DNA of 64,000 nucleotides from Auanema rhodensis (GCA_964057225.1 OZ059899.1:2852001-2916000), one strand, 5' to 3'. Positions 35,099 to 50,000 are shown, counted from the first letter of the stretch. Made by a program: numbers and translations. Notes: a model not told the origin generated them from the letters alone.

Positions 35099-37555
35099 AA
35101 AACATCTACTTTTTGCTAAATTATTCTGAAATTTTTCAAAAAAATTTTTGTCAAAATGTTTTTGGAAGCAATGTTGAGTGTACATGGAAACTCAACATAC
35201 ACTAATGCATCATTTTTCAAACGATCATAACTAATTTTTGTATTAAGTTTTTCTCAATGTAGTATAGTGCATTCGATGCGGATTTTTAAGCTGCGTCGAT
35301 CTGTGTTATCAGATTTGCGCTAGCTTAAAAATGCACCGAGATATCAACTGATATAAGTTCACACTTATATCCTCGATTTTCACCCTGAAGAATTATTTTT
35401 TTCGTTGAATAACATTGTCCATCGTCTTTGCCTTGAAAAATGGAATCTAAAAACATCTACTTTTTGCTAAATTATTCTGAAATTTTTCAAAAAAATTTTT
35501 GTCAAAATGTTTTTGGTAGCAATGTTGAGTGTACATGGAAACTCAACATACACTAATGCATCATTTTTCAAACGATCATAACTAATTTTTGTATTAAGCG
35601 TTTCTCAATGTAGTATAGTGCATTCGATGCGGATTTTTAAGCTGCGTCGATCTGTGTTATCAGATTTGCGCTAGCTTAAAAATGCACCGAGATATCAATT
35701 GATATAAGTTCACACTTATATCCTCGATTTTCACCCTGAAGAATTATTTTTTTCGTTGAATAACATTGTCCATCGTCTTTGCCTTGTAAAATGGAATCTA
35801 AAAACATCTACTTTTTGCTAAATTATTTTGAAATTTTTGGAAAAAATTTTTGTCAAAATGTTTTTGGAAGCAATGTTGAGTGTACATGGAAACTCAACAT
35901 ACACTAATGCATCATTTTTCAAACGATCATAACTAATTTTTGTATTAAGCCTTTCTCAATGTAGTATAGTGCATTCGATGCGGATTTTCAAGCTGCGTCG
36001 ATCTGTGTTATCAGATTTGCGCTAGCTTAAAAATGCACCGAGATATCAACTGATATAAGTTCACACTTATATCCTCGATTTTCACCCTGAAGAATTAATT
36101 TTCTTGTTGAATAACATTGTCTATCGTCTTTGCCTTGAAAAATGGAATCTAAAAACATCTACTTTTTGCTAAATTATTCTGAAATTTTTCAAAAAAATTT
36201 TTGTCAAAATGTTTTTGGAAGCAATGTTGAGTGTACATGGAAACTCAACATACACTAATGCATCATTTTTCAAACGATCATAACTAATTTTTGTATTAAG
36301 CGTTTCTCAATGTAGTATAGTGCATTCGATGCGGATTTTTAAGCTGCGTCGATCTGTGTTATCAGATTTGCGCTAGCTTAAAAATGCACCGAGATATCAA
36401 TTGATATAAGTTCACACTTATATCCTCGATTTTCACCCTGAAGAATTATTTTTTTCGTTGAATAACATTGTCCATCGTCTTTGCCTTGTAAAATGGAATC
36501 TAAAAACATCTACTTTTTGCTAAATTATTTTGAAATTTTTGGAAAAAATTTTTGTCAAAATGTTTTTGGAAGCAATGTTGAGTGTACATGGAAACTCAAC
36601 ATACACTAATGCATCATTTTTCAAACGATCATAACTAATTTTTGTATTAAGCCTTTCTCAATGTAGTATAGTGCATTCGATGCGGATTTTCAAGCTGCGT
36701 CGATCTGTGTTATCAGATTTGCGCTAGCTTAAAAATGCACCGAGATATCAACTGATATAAGTTCACACTTATATCCTCGATTTTCACCCTGAAGAATTAA
36801 TTTTCTTGTTGAATAACATTGTCTATCGTCTTTGCCTTGAAAAATGGAATCTAAAAACATCTACTTTTTGCTAAATTATTCTGAAATTTTTCAAAAAAAT
36901 TTTTGTCAAAATGTTTTTGGAAGCAATGTTGAGTGTACATGGAAACTCAACATACACTAATGCATCATTTTTCAAACGATCATAACTAATTTTTGTATTA
37001 AGCGTTTCTCAATGTAGTATAGTGCATTCGATGCGGATTTTTAAGCTGCGTCGATCTGTGTTATCAGATTTGCGCTAACTTAAAAATGCACCGAGATATC
37101 AACTGATATAAGTTCACACTTATATCCTCGATTTTCACTCTGAAGAATTATTTTTTTCGTTGAATAACATTGTCCATCGTCTTTGCCTTGAAAAATGGAA
37201 TCTAAAAACATCTACTTTTTGCTAAATTATTTTGAAATTTTTCGAAAAAATTTTTGTCAAAATGTTTTTGGAAGCAATGTTGAGTGTACATGGAAACTCA
37301 ACATACACTAATGCATCATTTTTCAAACGATCATAACTAATTTTTGTATTAAGCGTTTCTCAATGTAGTATAGTGCATTCAATGCGGATTTTTAAGCTGC
37401 GTCGATCTGTGTTATCAGATTTGCGCTAGCTTAAAAATGCACCGAGATATCAATTGATATAAGTTCACACTTATATCCTCGATTTTCACCCTGAAGAATT
37501 ATTTTTTTCGTTGAATAACATTGTCCATCGTCTTTGCCTTGTAAAATGGAATCTA
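31238..37555. repeat. Array domain C (M90-M107)
   Basis: This domain is built on a three-class cassette. C1 has tatttcg and aagtttttc. C2 has tattctg, ggtagc, atcaattg and ttgtaaaatgg. C3 has ggaaaaaat, aagcctttc, ttttcaagctg, gaattaattttcttg, gtctatc and gaaaaatgg. Order: M90 aagtttcg class, M91 C1, M92 C2, M93 C3, M94 C2-like with ggaagc, M95 C3, M96 ctaact class, M97 aagtttcg class, M98 C1, M99 C2, M100 C3, M101 hybrid, M102 C2, M103 C3, M104 C2-like, M105 C3, M106 ctaact class, M107 with gcattcaatg. M90 has a private caccgacat, and M94 has gtagtaaag. Confidence 0.8.
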
Positions 37556-37560
37556 AAAAC
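32993..37560. repeat. Ten-monomer recurrence (M95-96 / M105-106)
   Basis: C3 followed by the monomer with gcgctaact (G225A) and cactctg occurs at 32993-33694 and again at 36503-37204, 3,510 bp apart. The left parts of the next monomers (M97, M107) also match. They part near internal 177-195, where M97 has aagtttcg and M107 has gcattcaatg. Confidence 0.75.
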
Positions 37561-39661
37561 ATCTACTTTTTGCTAAATTATTTTGAAATTTTTCGAAAAA
37601 ATTTTTGTCAAAATGTTTTTGGAAGCAATGTTGAGTGTACATGGAAACTCAACATACACTAATGCATCATTTTTCAAACGATCATAACTAATTTTTGTAT
37701 CAAGCGTTTCTCAATGTAGTATAGTGCATTCGATGCGGATTTTTAAGTTGCGTCGATCTGTGTTATCAGATTTGCGCTAGCTTAAAAATGCACCGAGATA
37801 TCAACTGATATAAGTTCACACTTATATCCTCGATTTTCACCCTGAAGAATTATTTTTTTCGTTGAATAACATTGTCCATCGTCTTTGCCTTGAAAAATGG
37901 AATCTAAAAACATCTACTTTTTGCTAAATTATTTCGAAATTTTTCGAAAAAATTTTTGTCAAAATGTTTTTGGAAGCAATGTTGAGTGTACATGGAAACT
38001 CAACATACACTAATGCATCATTTCTCAAACGATCATAACTAATTTTTGTATTAAGTTTTTCTCAATGTAGTATAGTGCATTCGATGCGGATTTTTAAGCT
38101 GCGTCGATCTGTGTTATCAGATTTGCGCTAGCTTAAAAATGCACCGAGATATCAACTGATATAAGTTCACACTTATATCCTCGATTTTCACCCTGAAGAA
38201 TTATTTTTTTCGTTGAATAACATTGTCCATCGTCTTTGCCTTGAAAAATGGAATCTAAAAACATCTACTTTTTGCTAAATTATTCTGAAATTTTTCAAAA
38301 AAATTTTTGTCAAAATGTTTTTGGTAGCAATGTTGAGTGTACATGGAAACTCAACATACACTAATGCATCATTTTTCAAACGATCATAACTAATTTTTGT
38401 ATTAAGCGTTTCTCAATGTAGTATAGTGCATTCGATGCGGATTTTTAAGCTGCGTCGATCTGTGTTATCAGATTTGCGCTAGCTTAAAAATGCACCGAGA
38501 TATCAATTGATATAAGTTCACACTTATATCCTCGATTTTCACCCTGAAGAATTATTTTTTTCGTTGAATAACATTGTCCATCGTCTTTGCCTTGAAAAAT
38601 GGAATCTAAAAACATCTACTTTTTGCTAAATTATTTTGAAATTTTTCGAAAAAATTTTTGTCAAAATGTTTTTGGAAGCAATGTTGAGTGTACATGGAAA
38701 CTCAACATACACTAATGCATCATTTTTCAAACGATCATAACTAATTTTTGTATTAAGCGTTTCTCAATGTAGTATAGTGCATTCAATGCGGATTTTTAAG
38801 CTGCGTCGATCTGTGTTATCAGATTTGCGCTAGCTTAAAAATGCACCGAGATATCAATTGATATAAGTTCACACTTATATCCTCGATTTTCACCCTGAAG
38901 AATTATTTTTTTCGTTGAATAACATTGTCCATCGTCTTTGCCTTGTAAAATGGAATCTAAAAACATCTACTTTTTGCTAAATTATTTTGAAATTTTTCAA
39001 AAAAAGTTTTGTCAAAATGTTTTTGGAAGCAATGTTGAGTGTACATGGAAACTCAACATACACTAATGCATCATTTTTCAAACGATCATAACTAATTTTT
39101 GTATCAAGCGTTTCTCAATGTAGTATAGTGCATTCGATGCGGATTTTTAAGCTGCGTCGATCTGTGTTATCAGATTTGCGCTAGCTTAAAAATGCACCGA
39201 GATATCAACTGATATAAGTTCACACTTATATCCTCAATTTTCACCCTGAAGAATTAATTTTTTCGTTGAATAACATTGTCCATCGTCTTTGCCTTGAGAA
39301 ATGGAATCTAAAAACATCTACTTTTTGCTAAATTTATTTGAAATTTTTCGAAAAAATTTTTGTCAAAATGTTTTTGGAAGCAATGTTGAGTGTACATGGA
39401 AACTCAACATACACTAATGCATCATTTTTCAAACGATCATAACTAATTTTTGTATCAAGCGTTTCTCAATGTAGTATAGTGCATTTGATGCGGATTTTTA
39501 AGCTGCGTCGATCTGTGTTATCAGATTTGCGCTAGCTTAAAAATGCACCGAGATATCAACTGATATAAGTTCACACTTATATCCTCGATTTTCACCCTGA
39601 AGAATTGATTTTTTCGTTGAATAACATTGTTCATCGTCTTTGCCTTGAAAAAAAGAATTTA

Positions 39662-42600
39662 AAAACATCTACTTTTTGCTAAATTATTTTGAAATTTTTC
39701 GAAAAAATTTTTGTCAAAATGTTTTTGGAAGCAATGTTGAGTGTACATGGAAACTCAACATACACTAATGCATCATTTTTCAAACGATCATAACTAATTT
39801 TTGTATCAAGCGTTTCTCAATGTAGTATAGTGCATTCGATGCGGATTTTTAAGTTGCGTCGATCTGTGTTATCAGATTTGCGCTAGCTTAAAAATGCACC
39901 GAGATATCAACTGATATAAGTTCACACTTATATCCTCGATTTTCACCCTGAAGAATTATTTTTTTCGTTGAATAACATTGTCCATCGTCTTTGCCTTGAA
40001 AAATGGAATCTAAAAACATCTACTTTTTGCTAAATTATTTCGAAATTTTTCGAAAAAATTTTTGTCAAAATGTTTTTGGAAGCAATGTTGAGTGTACATG
40101 GAAACTCAACATACACTAATGCATCATTTCTCAAACGATCATAACTAATTTTTGTATTAAGTTTTTCTCAATGTAGTATAGTGCATTCGATGCGGATTTT
40201 TAAGCTGCGTCGATCTGTGTTATCAGATTTGCGCTAGCTTAAAAATGCACCGAGATATCAACTGATATAAGTTCACACTTATATCCTCGATTTTCACCCT
40301 GAAGAATTATTTTTTTCGTTGAATAACATTGTCCATCGTCTTTGCCTTGAAAAATGGAATCTAAAAACATCTACTTTTTGCTAAATTATTTCGAAATTTT
40401 TCGAAAAAATTTTTGTCAAAATGTTTTTGGAAGCAATGTTGAGTGTACATGGAAACTCAACATACACTAATGCATCATTTCTCAAACGATCATAACTAAT
40501 TTTTGTATTAAGTTTTTCTCAATGTAGTATAGTGCATTCGATGCGGATTTTTAAGCTGCGTCGATCTGTGTTATCAGATTTGCGCTAGCTTAAAAATGCA
40601 CCGAGATATCAACTGATATAAGTTCACACTTATATCCTCGATTTTCACCCTGAAGAATTATTTTTTTCGTTGAATAACATTGTCCATCGTCTTTGCCTTG
40701 AAAAATGGAATCTAAAAACATCTACTTTTTGCTAAATTATTCTGAAATTTTTCAAAAAAATTTTTGTCAAAATGTTTTTGGTAGCAATGTTGAGTGTACA
40801 TGGAAACTCAACATACACTAATGCATCATTTTTCAAACGATCATAACTAATTTTTGTATCAAGCGTTTCTCAATGTAGTATAGTGCATTTGATGCGGATT
40901 TTTAAGCTGCGTCGATCTGTGTTATCAGATTTACGCTAGCTTAAAAATGCACCGAGATATCAACTGATATAAGTTCACACTTATATCCTCGATTTTCACC
41001 CTGAAGAATTGATTTTTTCGTTGAATAACATTGTTCATCGTCTTTGCCTTGAAAAAAAGAATTTAAAAACATCTACTTTTTGCTAAATTATTTTGAAATT
41101 TTTCGAAAAAATTTTTGTCAAAATGTTTTTGGAAGCAATGTTGAGTGTACATGGAAACTCAACATACACTAATGCATCATTTTTCAAACGATCATAACTA
41201 ATTTTTGTATCAAGCGTTTCTCAATGTAGTATAGTGCATTCGATGCGGATTTTTAAGTTGCGTCGATCTGTGTTATCAGATTTGCGCTAGCTTAAAAATG
41301 CACCGAGATATCAACTGATATAAGTTCACACTTATATCCTCGATTTTCACCCTGAAGAATTATTTTTTTCGTTGAATAACATTGTCCATCGTCTTTGCCT
41401 TGAAAAATGGAATCTAAAAACATCTACTTTTTGCTAAATTATTTCGAAATTTTTCGAAAAAATTTTTGTCAAAATGTTTTTGGAAGCAATGTTGAGTGTA
41501 CATGGAAACTCAACATACACTAATGCATCATTTCTCAAACGATCATAACTAATTTTTGTATTAAGTTTTTCTCAATGTAGTATAGTGCATTCGATGCGGA
41601 TTTTTAAGCTGCGTCAATCTGTGTTATCAGATTTGCGCTAGCTTAAAAATGCACCGAGATATCAACTGATATAAGTTCACACTTATATCCTCGATTTTCA
41701 CCCTGAAGAATTATTTTTTTCGTTGAATAACATTGTCCATCGTCTTTGCCTTGAAAAATGGAATCTAAAAACATCTACTTTTTGCTAAATTATTTCGAAA
41801 TTTTTCGAAAAAATTTTTGTCAAAATGTTTTTGGAAGCAATGTTGAGTGTACATGGAAACTCAACATACACTAATGCATCATTTCTCAAACGATCATAAC
41901 TAATTTTTGTATTAAGTTTTTCTCAATGTAGTATAGTGCATTCGATGCGGATTTTTAAGCTGCGTCGATCTGTGTTATCAGATTTGCGCTAGCTTAAAAA
42001 TGCACCGAGATATCAACTGATATAAGTTCACACTTATATCCTCGATTTTCACCCTGAAGAATTATTTTTTTCGTTGAATAACATTGTCCATCGTCTTTGC
42101 CTTGAAAAATGGAATCTAAAAACATCTACTTTTTGCTAAATTATTCTGAAATTTTTCAAAAAAATTTTTGTCAAAATGTTTTTGGTAGCAATGTTGAGTG
42201 TACATGGAAACTCAACATACACTAATGCATCATTTTTCAAACGATCATAACTAATTTTTGTATCAAGCGTTTCTCAATGTAGTATAGTGCATTTGATGCG
42301 GATTTTTAAGCTGCGTCGATCTGTGTTATCAGATTTACGCTAGCTTAAAAATGCACCGAGATATCAACTGATATAAGTTCACACTTATATCCTCGATTTT
42401 CACCCTGAAGAATTGATTTTTTCGTTGAATAACATTGTTCATCGTCTTTGCCTTGAAAAAAAGAATTTAAAAACATCTACTTTTTGCTAAATTATTTTGA
42501 AATTTTTCGAAAAAATTTTTGTCAAAATGTTTTTGGAAGCAATGTTGAGTGTACATGGAAACTCAACATACACTAATGCATCATTTTTCAAACGATCATA

Positions 42601-43171
42601 ACTAATTTTTGTATCAAGCGTTTCTCAATGTAGTATAGTGCATTCGATGCGGATTTTTAAGTTGCGTCGATCTGTGTTATCAGATTTGCGCTAGCTTAAA
42701 AATGCACCGAGATATCAACTGATATAAGTTCACACTTATATCCTCGATTTTCACCCTGAAGAATTATTTTTTTCGTTGAATAACATTGTCCATCGTCTTT
42801 GCCTTGAAAAATGGAATCTAAAAACATCTACTTTTTGCTAAATTATTTCGAAATTTTTCGAAAAAATTTTTGTCAAAATGTTTTTGGAAGCAATGTTGAG
42901 TGTACATGGAAACTCAACATACACTAATGCATCATTTCTCAAACGATCATAACTAATTTTTGTATTAAGTTTTTCTCAATGTAGTATAGTGCATTCGATG
43001 CGGATTTTTAAGCTGCGTCGATCTGTGTTATCAGATTTGCGCTAGCTTAAAAATGCACCGAGATATCAACTGATATAAGTTCACACTTATATCCTCGATT
43101 TTCACCCTGAAGAATTATTTTTTTCGTTGAATAACATTGTCCATCGTCTTTGCCTTGAAAAATGGAATCTA
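39662..43171. repeat. Four-monomer higher-order repeat, about 2.5 copies
   Basis: The 1,404-bp unit is: aagttgcg class, C1 with tttctcaaacg, the same C1 again, then a hybrid of C2 (left) and B4 (right) with the private atttacgctag. Copies: M114-117 (39662-41065), M118-121 (41066-42469) and M122-123 (42470-43171). M119 differs by G to A at 41616 (gcgtcaatc). No other difference was noticed between the first two copies. Confidence 0.85.
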
Positions 43172-43522
43172 AAAACATCTACTTTTTGCTAAATTATTCT
43201 GAAATTTTTCAAAAAAATTTTTGTCAAAATGTTTTTGGTAGCAATGTTGAGTGTACATGGAAACTCAACATACACTAATGCATCATTTTTCAAACGATCA
43301 TAACTAATTTTTGTATTAAGCGTTTCTCAATGTAGTATAGTGCATTCGATGCGGATTTTTAAGCTGCGTCGATCTGTGTTATCAGATTTGCGCTAGCTTA
43401 AAAATGCACCGAGATATCAATTGATATAAGTTCACACTTATATCCTCGATTTTCACCCTGAAGAATTATTTTTTTCGTTGAATAACATTGTCCATCGTCT
43501 TTGCCTTGTAAAATGGAATCTA

Positions 43523-46500
43523 AAAACATCTACTTTTTGCTAAATTATTTTGAAATTTTTGGAAAAAATTTTTGTCAAAATGTTTTTGGAAGCAATGTTG
43601 AGTGTACATGGAAACTCAACATACACTAATGCATCATTTTTCAAACGATCATAACTAATTTTTGTATCAAGCGTTTCTCAATGTAGTATAGTGCATTTGA
43701 TGCGGATTTTTAAGCTGCGTCGATCTGTGTTATCAGATTTGCGGTAGCTTAAAAATGCACCGAGATATCAACTGATATAAGTTCACACTTATATCCTCGA
43801 TTTTCACCCTGAAGAATTAATTTTTTCGTTGAATAACATTGTCCATCGTCTTTGCCTTGAAAAACGGAATCTAAAAACATCTACTTTTTGCTAAATTATT
43901 TTGAAATTTTTCAAAAAAAGTTTTGTCAAAATGTTTTTGGAAGCAATGTTGAGTGTACATGGAAACTCAACATACACTAATGCATCATTTTTCAAACGAT
44001 CATAACTAATTTTTGTATTAAGCGTTTCTCAATGTAGTATAGTGCATTCGATGCGGATTTTTAAGCTGCGTCGATCTGTGTTATCAGATTTGCGCTAGCT
44101 TAAAAATGCACCGAGATATCAACTGATATAAGTTCACACTTATATCCTCAATTTTCACCCTGAAGAATTAATTTTTTCGTTGAATAACATTGTCCATCGT
44201 CTTTGCCTTGAGAAATGGAATCTAAAAACATCTACTTTTTGCTAAATTTATTTGAAATTTTTCGAAAAAATTTTTGTCAAAATGTTTTTGGAAGCAATGT
44301 TGAGTGTACATGGAAACTCAACATACACTAATGCATCATTTTTCAAACGATCATAACTAATTTTTGTATCAAGCGTTTCTCAATGTAGTATAGTGCATTT
44401 GATGCGGATTTTTAAGCTGCGTCGATCTGTGTTATCAGATTTGCGCTAGCTTAAAAATGCACCGAGATATCAACTGATATAAGTTCACACTTATATCCTC
44501 GATTTTCACCCTGAAGAATTATTTTTTTCGTTGAATAACATTGTCCATCGTCTTTGCCTTGAAAAACGGAATCTAAAAACATCTACTTTTTGCTAAATTA
44601 TTTTGAAATTTTTCAAAAAAAGTTTTGTCAAAATGTTTTTGGAAGCAATGTTGAGTGTACATGGAAACTCAACATACACTAATGCATCATTTTTCAAACG
44701 ATCATAACTAATTTTTGTATTAAGCGTTTCTCAATGTAGTATAGTGCATTCGATGCGGATTTTTAAGCTGCGTCGATCTGTGTTATCAGATTTGCGGTAG
44801 CTTAAAAATGCACCGAGATATCAACTGATATAAGTTCACACTTATATCCTCGATTTTCACCCTGAAGAATTAATTTTTTCGTTGAATAACATTGTCCATC
44901 GTCTTTGCCTTGAAAAACGGAATCTAAAAACATCTACTTTTTGCTAAATTATTTTGAAATTTTTCAAAAAAAGTTTTGTCAAAATGTTTTTGGAAGCAAT
45001 GTTGAGTGTACATGGAAACTCAACATACACTAATGCATCATTTTTCAAACGATCATAACTAATTTTTAAATTAAGCGTTTCTCAATGTAGTATAGTGCAT
45101 TCGATGCGGATTTTTAAGCTGCGTCGATCTGTGTTATCAGATTTGCGCTAGCTTAAAAATGCACCGAGATATCAACTGATATAAGTTCACACTTATATCC
45201 TCAATTTTCACCCTGAAGAATTAATTTTTTCGTTGAATAACATTGTCCATCGTCTTTGCCTTGAGAAATGGAATCTAAAAACATCTACTTTTTGCTAAAT
45301 TTATTTGAAATTTTTCGAAAAAATTTTTGTCAAAATGTTTTTGGAAGCACTGTTGAGTGTACATGGAAACTCAACATACACTAATGCATCATTTTTCAAA
45401 CGATCATAACTAATTTTTGTATCAAGCGTTTCTCAATGTAGTATAGTGCATTTGATGCGGATTTTTAAGCTGCGTCGATCTGTGTTATCAGATTTGCGCT
45501 AGCTTGAAAATGCACCGAGATATCAACTGATATAAGTTCACACTTATATCCTCGATTTTCACCCTGAAGAATTATTTTTTTCGTTGAATAACATTGTCCA
45601 TCGTCTTTGCCTTGAAAAACGGAATCTAAAAACATCTACTTTTTGCTAAATTATTTTGAAATTTTTCAAAAAAAGTTTTGTCAAAATGTTTTTGGAAGCA
45701 ATGTTGAGTGTACATGGAAACTCAACATACACTAATGCATCATTTTTCAAACTATCATAACTAATTTTTGTATTAAGCGTTTCTCAATGTAGTATAGTGC
45801 ATTCGATGCGGATTTTTAAGCTGCGTCGATCTGTGTTATCAGATTTGCGCTAGCTTAAAAATGCACCGAGATATCAATTGATATAAGTTCACACTTATAT
45901 CCTCGATTTTCACCCTGAAGAATTATTTTTTTCGTTGAATAACATTGTCCATCGTCTTTGCCTTGTAAAATGGAATCTAAAAACATCTACTTTTTGCTAA
46001 ATTATTTTGAAATTTTTGGAAAAAATTTTTGTCAAAATGTTTTTGGAAGCAATGTTGAGTGTACATGGAAACTCAACATACACTAATGCATCATTTTTCA
46101 AACGATCATAACTAATTTTTGTATCAAGCGTTTCTCAATGTAGTATAGTGCATTTGATGCGGATTTTTAAGCTGCGTCGATCTGTGTTATCAGATTTGCG
46201 GTAGCTTAAAAATGCACCGAGATATCAACTGATATAAGTTCACACTTATATCCTCGATTTTCACCCTGAAGAATTAATTTTTTCGTTGAATAACATTGTC
46301 CATCGTCTTTGCCTTGAAAAACGGAATCTAAAAACATCTACTTTTTGCTAAATTATTTTGAAATTTTTCAAAAAAAGTTTTGTCAAAATGTTTTTGGAAG
46401 CAATGTTGAGTGTACATGGAAACTCAACATACACTAATGCATCATTTTTCAAACGATCATAACTAATTTTTGTATTAAGCGTTTCTCAATGTAGTATAGT

Positions 46501-47032
46501 GCATTCGATGCGGATTTTTAAGCTGCGTCAATCTGTGTTATCAGATTTGCGCTAGCTTAAAAATGCACCGAGATATCAACTGATATAAGTTCACACTTAT
46601 ATCCTCAATTTTCACCCTGAAGAATTAATTTTTTCGTTGAATAACATTGTCCATCGTCTTTGCCTTGAGAAATGGAATCTAAAAACATCTACTTTTTGCT
46701 AAATTTATTTGAAATTTTTCGAAAAAATTTTTGTCAAAATGTTTTTGGAAGCAATGTTGAGTGTACATGGAAACTCAACATACACTAATGCATCATTTTT
46801 CAAACGATCATAACTAATTTTTGTATCAAGCGTTTCTCAATGTAGTATAGTGCATTTGATGCGGATTTTTAAGCTGCGTCGATCTGTGTTATCAGATTTG
46901 CGTTAGCTTAAAAATGCACCGAGATATCAACTGATATAAGTTCACACTTATATCCTCGATTTTCACCCTGAAGAATTATTTTTTTCGTTGAATAACATTG
47001 TCCATCGTCTTTGCCTTGAAAAACGGAATCTA
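43523..47032. repeat. Seven-monomer recurrence (M125-127 / M132-134)
   Basis: B2, B1 with ctcaatt and gagaaatgg, and a B3-start monomer with gcatttgatg and gaaaaacgg occur at 43523-44575 and again at 45980-47032, offset 2,457 bp. M133 has gcgtcaatc and M134 has gcgttagct as new single-base changes. The monomers in between (M128-M131) carry several private substitutions, so the second set was probably copied past a more diverged stretch. Confidence 0.75.
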
Positions 47033-50000
47033 AAAACATCTACTTTTTGCTAAATTATTTTGAAATTTTTCAAAAAAAGTTTTGTCAAAATGTTTTTGGA
47101 AGCAATGTTGAGTGTACATGGAAACTCAACATACACTAATGCATCATTTTTCAAACGATCATAACTAATTTTTGTATTAAGCGTTTCTCAATGTAGTATA
47201 GTGCATTCGATGCGGATTTTTAAGCTGCGTCGATCTGTGTTATCAGATTTGCGCTAGCATAAAAATGCACCGAGATATCAACTGATATAAGTTCACACTT
47301 ATATCCTCAATTTTCACCCTGAAGAATTAATTTTTTCGTTGAATAACATTGTCCATCGTCTTTGCCTTGAGAAATGGAATCTAAAAACATCTACTTTTTG
47401 CTAAATTTATTTGAAATTTTTCGAAAAAATTTTTGTCAAAATGTTTTTGGAAGCAATGTTGAGTGTACATGGAAACTCAACATACACTAATGCATCATTT
47501 TTCAAACGATCATAACTAATTTTTGTATCAAGCGTTTCTCAATGTAGTATAGTGCATTTGATGCGGATTTTTAAGCTGCGTCGATCTGTGTTATCAGATT
47601 TGCGCTAGCTTAAAAATGCACCGAGATATCAACTGATATAAGTTCACACTTATATCCTCGATTTTCACCCTGAAGAATTGATTTTTTCGTTGAATAACAT
47701 TGTTCATCGTCTTTGCCTTGAAAAAAAGAATTTAAAAACATCTACTTTTTGCTAAATTATTTTGAAATTTTTCGAAAAAATTTTTGTCAAAATGTTTTTG
47801 GAAGCAATGTTGAGTGTACATGGAAACTCAACATACACTAATGCATCATTTTTCAAACGATCATAACTAATTTTTGTATCAAGCGTTTCTCAATGTAGTA
47901 TAGTGCATTCGATGCGGATTTTTAAGTTTCGTCGATCTGTGTTATCAGATTTGCGCTAGCTTAAAAATGCACCGAGATATCAACTGATATAAGTTCACAC
48001 TTATATCCTCGATTTTCACCCTGAAGAATTATTTTTTTCGTTGAATAACATTGTCCATCGTCTTTGCCTTGAAAAATGGAATCTAAAAACATCTACTTTT
48101 TGCTAAATTATTTCGAAATTTTTCGAAAAAATTTTTGTCAAAATGTTTTTGGAAGCAATGTTGAGTGTACATGGAAACTCAACATACACTAATGCATCAT
48201 TTTTCAAACGATCATAACTAATTTTTGTATTAAGTTTTTCTCAATGTAGTATAGTGCATTCGATGCGGATTTTTAAGCTGCGTCGATCTGTGTTATCAGA
48301 TTTGCGCTAGCTTAAAAATGCACCGAGATATCAACTGATATAAGTTCACACTTATATCCTCGATTTTCACCCTGAAGAATTATTTTTTTCGTTGAATAAC
48401 ATTGTCCATCGTCTTTGCCTTGAAAAATGGAATCTAAAAACATCTACTTTTTGCTAAATTATTCTGAAATTTTTCAAAAAAATTTTTGTCAAAATGTTTT
48501 TGGTAGCAATGTTGAGTGTACATGGAAACTCAACATACACTAATGCATCATTTTTCAAACGATCATAACTAATTTTTGTATTAAGCGTTTCTCAATGTAG
48601 TATAGTGCATTCGATGCGGATTTTTAAGCTGCGTCGATCTGTGTTATCAGATTTGCGCTAGCTTAAAAATGCACCGAGATATCAATTGATATAAGTTCAC
48701 ACTTATATCCTCGATTTTCACCCTGAAGAATTATTTTTTTCGTTGAATAACATTGTCCATCGTCTTTGCCTTGTAAAATGGAATCTAAAAACATCTACTT
48801 TTTGCTAAATTATTTTGAAATTTTTGGAAAAAATTTTTGTCAAAATGTTTTTGGAAGCAATGTTGAGTGTACATGGAAACTCAACATACACTAATGCATC
48901 ATTTTTCAAACGATCATAACTAATTTTTGTATTAAGCCTTTCTCAATGTAGTATAGTGCATTCGATGCGGATTTTCAAGCTGCGTCGATCTGTGTTATCA
49001 GATTTGCGCTAGCTTAAAAATGCACCGAGATATCAACTGATATAAGTTCACACTTATATCCTCGATTTTCACCCTGAAGAATTAATTTTCTTGTTGAATA
49101 ACATTGTCTATCGTCTTTGCCTTGAAAAATGGAATCTAAAAACATCTACTTTTTGCTAAATTATTCTGAAATTTTTCAAAAAAATTTTTGTCAAAATGTT
49201 TTTGGAAGCAATGTTGAGTGTACATGGAAACTCAACATACACTAATGCATCATTTTTCAAACGATCATAACTAATTTTTGTATTAAGCGTTTCTCAATGT
49301 AGTATAGTGCATTCGATGCGGATTTTTAAGCTGCGTCGATCTGTGTTATCAGATTTGCGCTAGCTTAAAAATGCACCGAGATATCAATTGATATAAGTTC
49401 ACACTTATATCCTCGATTTTCACCCTGAAGAATTGATTTTTTCGTTGAATAACATTGTCCATCGTCTTTGCCTTGAAAAAAAGAATTTAAAAACATCTAC
49501 TTTTTGCTAAATTATTTTGAAATTTTTGGAAAAAATTTTTGTCAAAATGTTTTTGGAAGCAATGTTGAGTGTACATGGAAACTCAACATACACTAATGCA
49601 TCATTTTTCAAACGATCATAACTAATTTTTGTATTAAGCCTTTCTCAATGTAGTATAGTGCATTCGATGCGGATTTTTAAGTTTCGTCGATCTGTGTTAT
49701 CAGATTTGCGCTAGCTTAAAAATGCACCGAGATATCAACTGATATAAGTTCACACTTATATCCTCGATTTTCACCCTGAAGAATTATTTTTTTCGTTGAA
49801 TAACATTGTCCATCGTCTTTGCCTTGAAAAATGGAATCTAAAAACATCTACTTTTTGCTAAATTATTTCGAAATTTTTCGAAAAAATTTTTGTCAAAATG
49901 TTTTTGGAAGCAATGTTGAGTGTACATGGAAACTCAACATACACTAATGCATCATTTTTCAAACGATCATAACTAATTTTTGTATTAAGTTTTTCTCAAT

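Larger units (their letters stand above)
37556..47734. repeat. Array domain D (M108-M136)
   Basis: Domain B classes return here, mixed with C1 monomers carrying a new change, T118C (catttctcaaacg), in M109, M115, M116, M119, M120 and M123. The order M112-M115 (B1 with ctcaatt, B3/B4, aagttgcg class, C1) matches M60-M63, which lie 18.25 kb to the left. M124-M136 alternate C2, B2, B1 and B3. Private changes: M129 aatttttaaatta near 45062-45074, M130 gcactgttg and cttgaaaatg, M131 actatcat, M135 ctagcataaa, and gcgtcaatc in M119 and M133. Confidence 0.78.
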
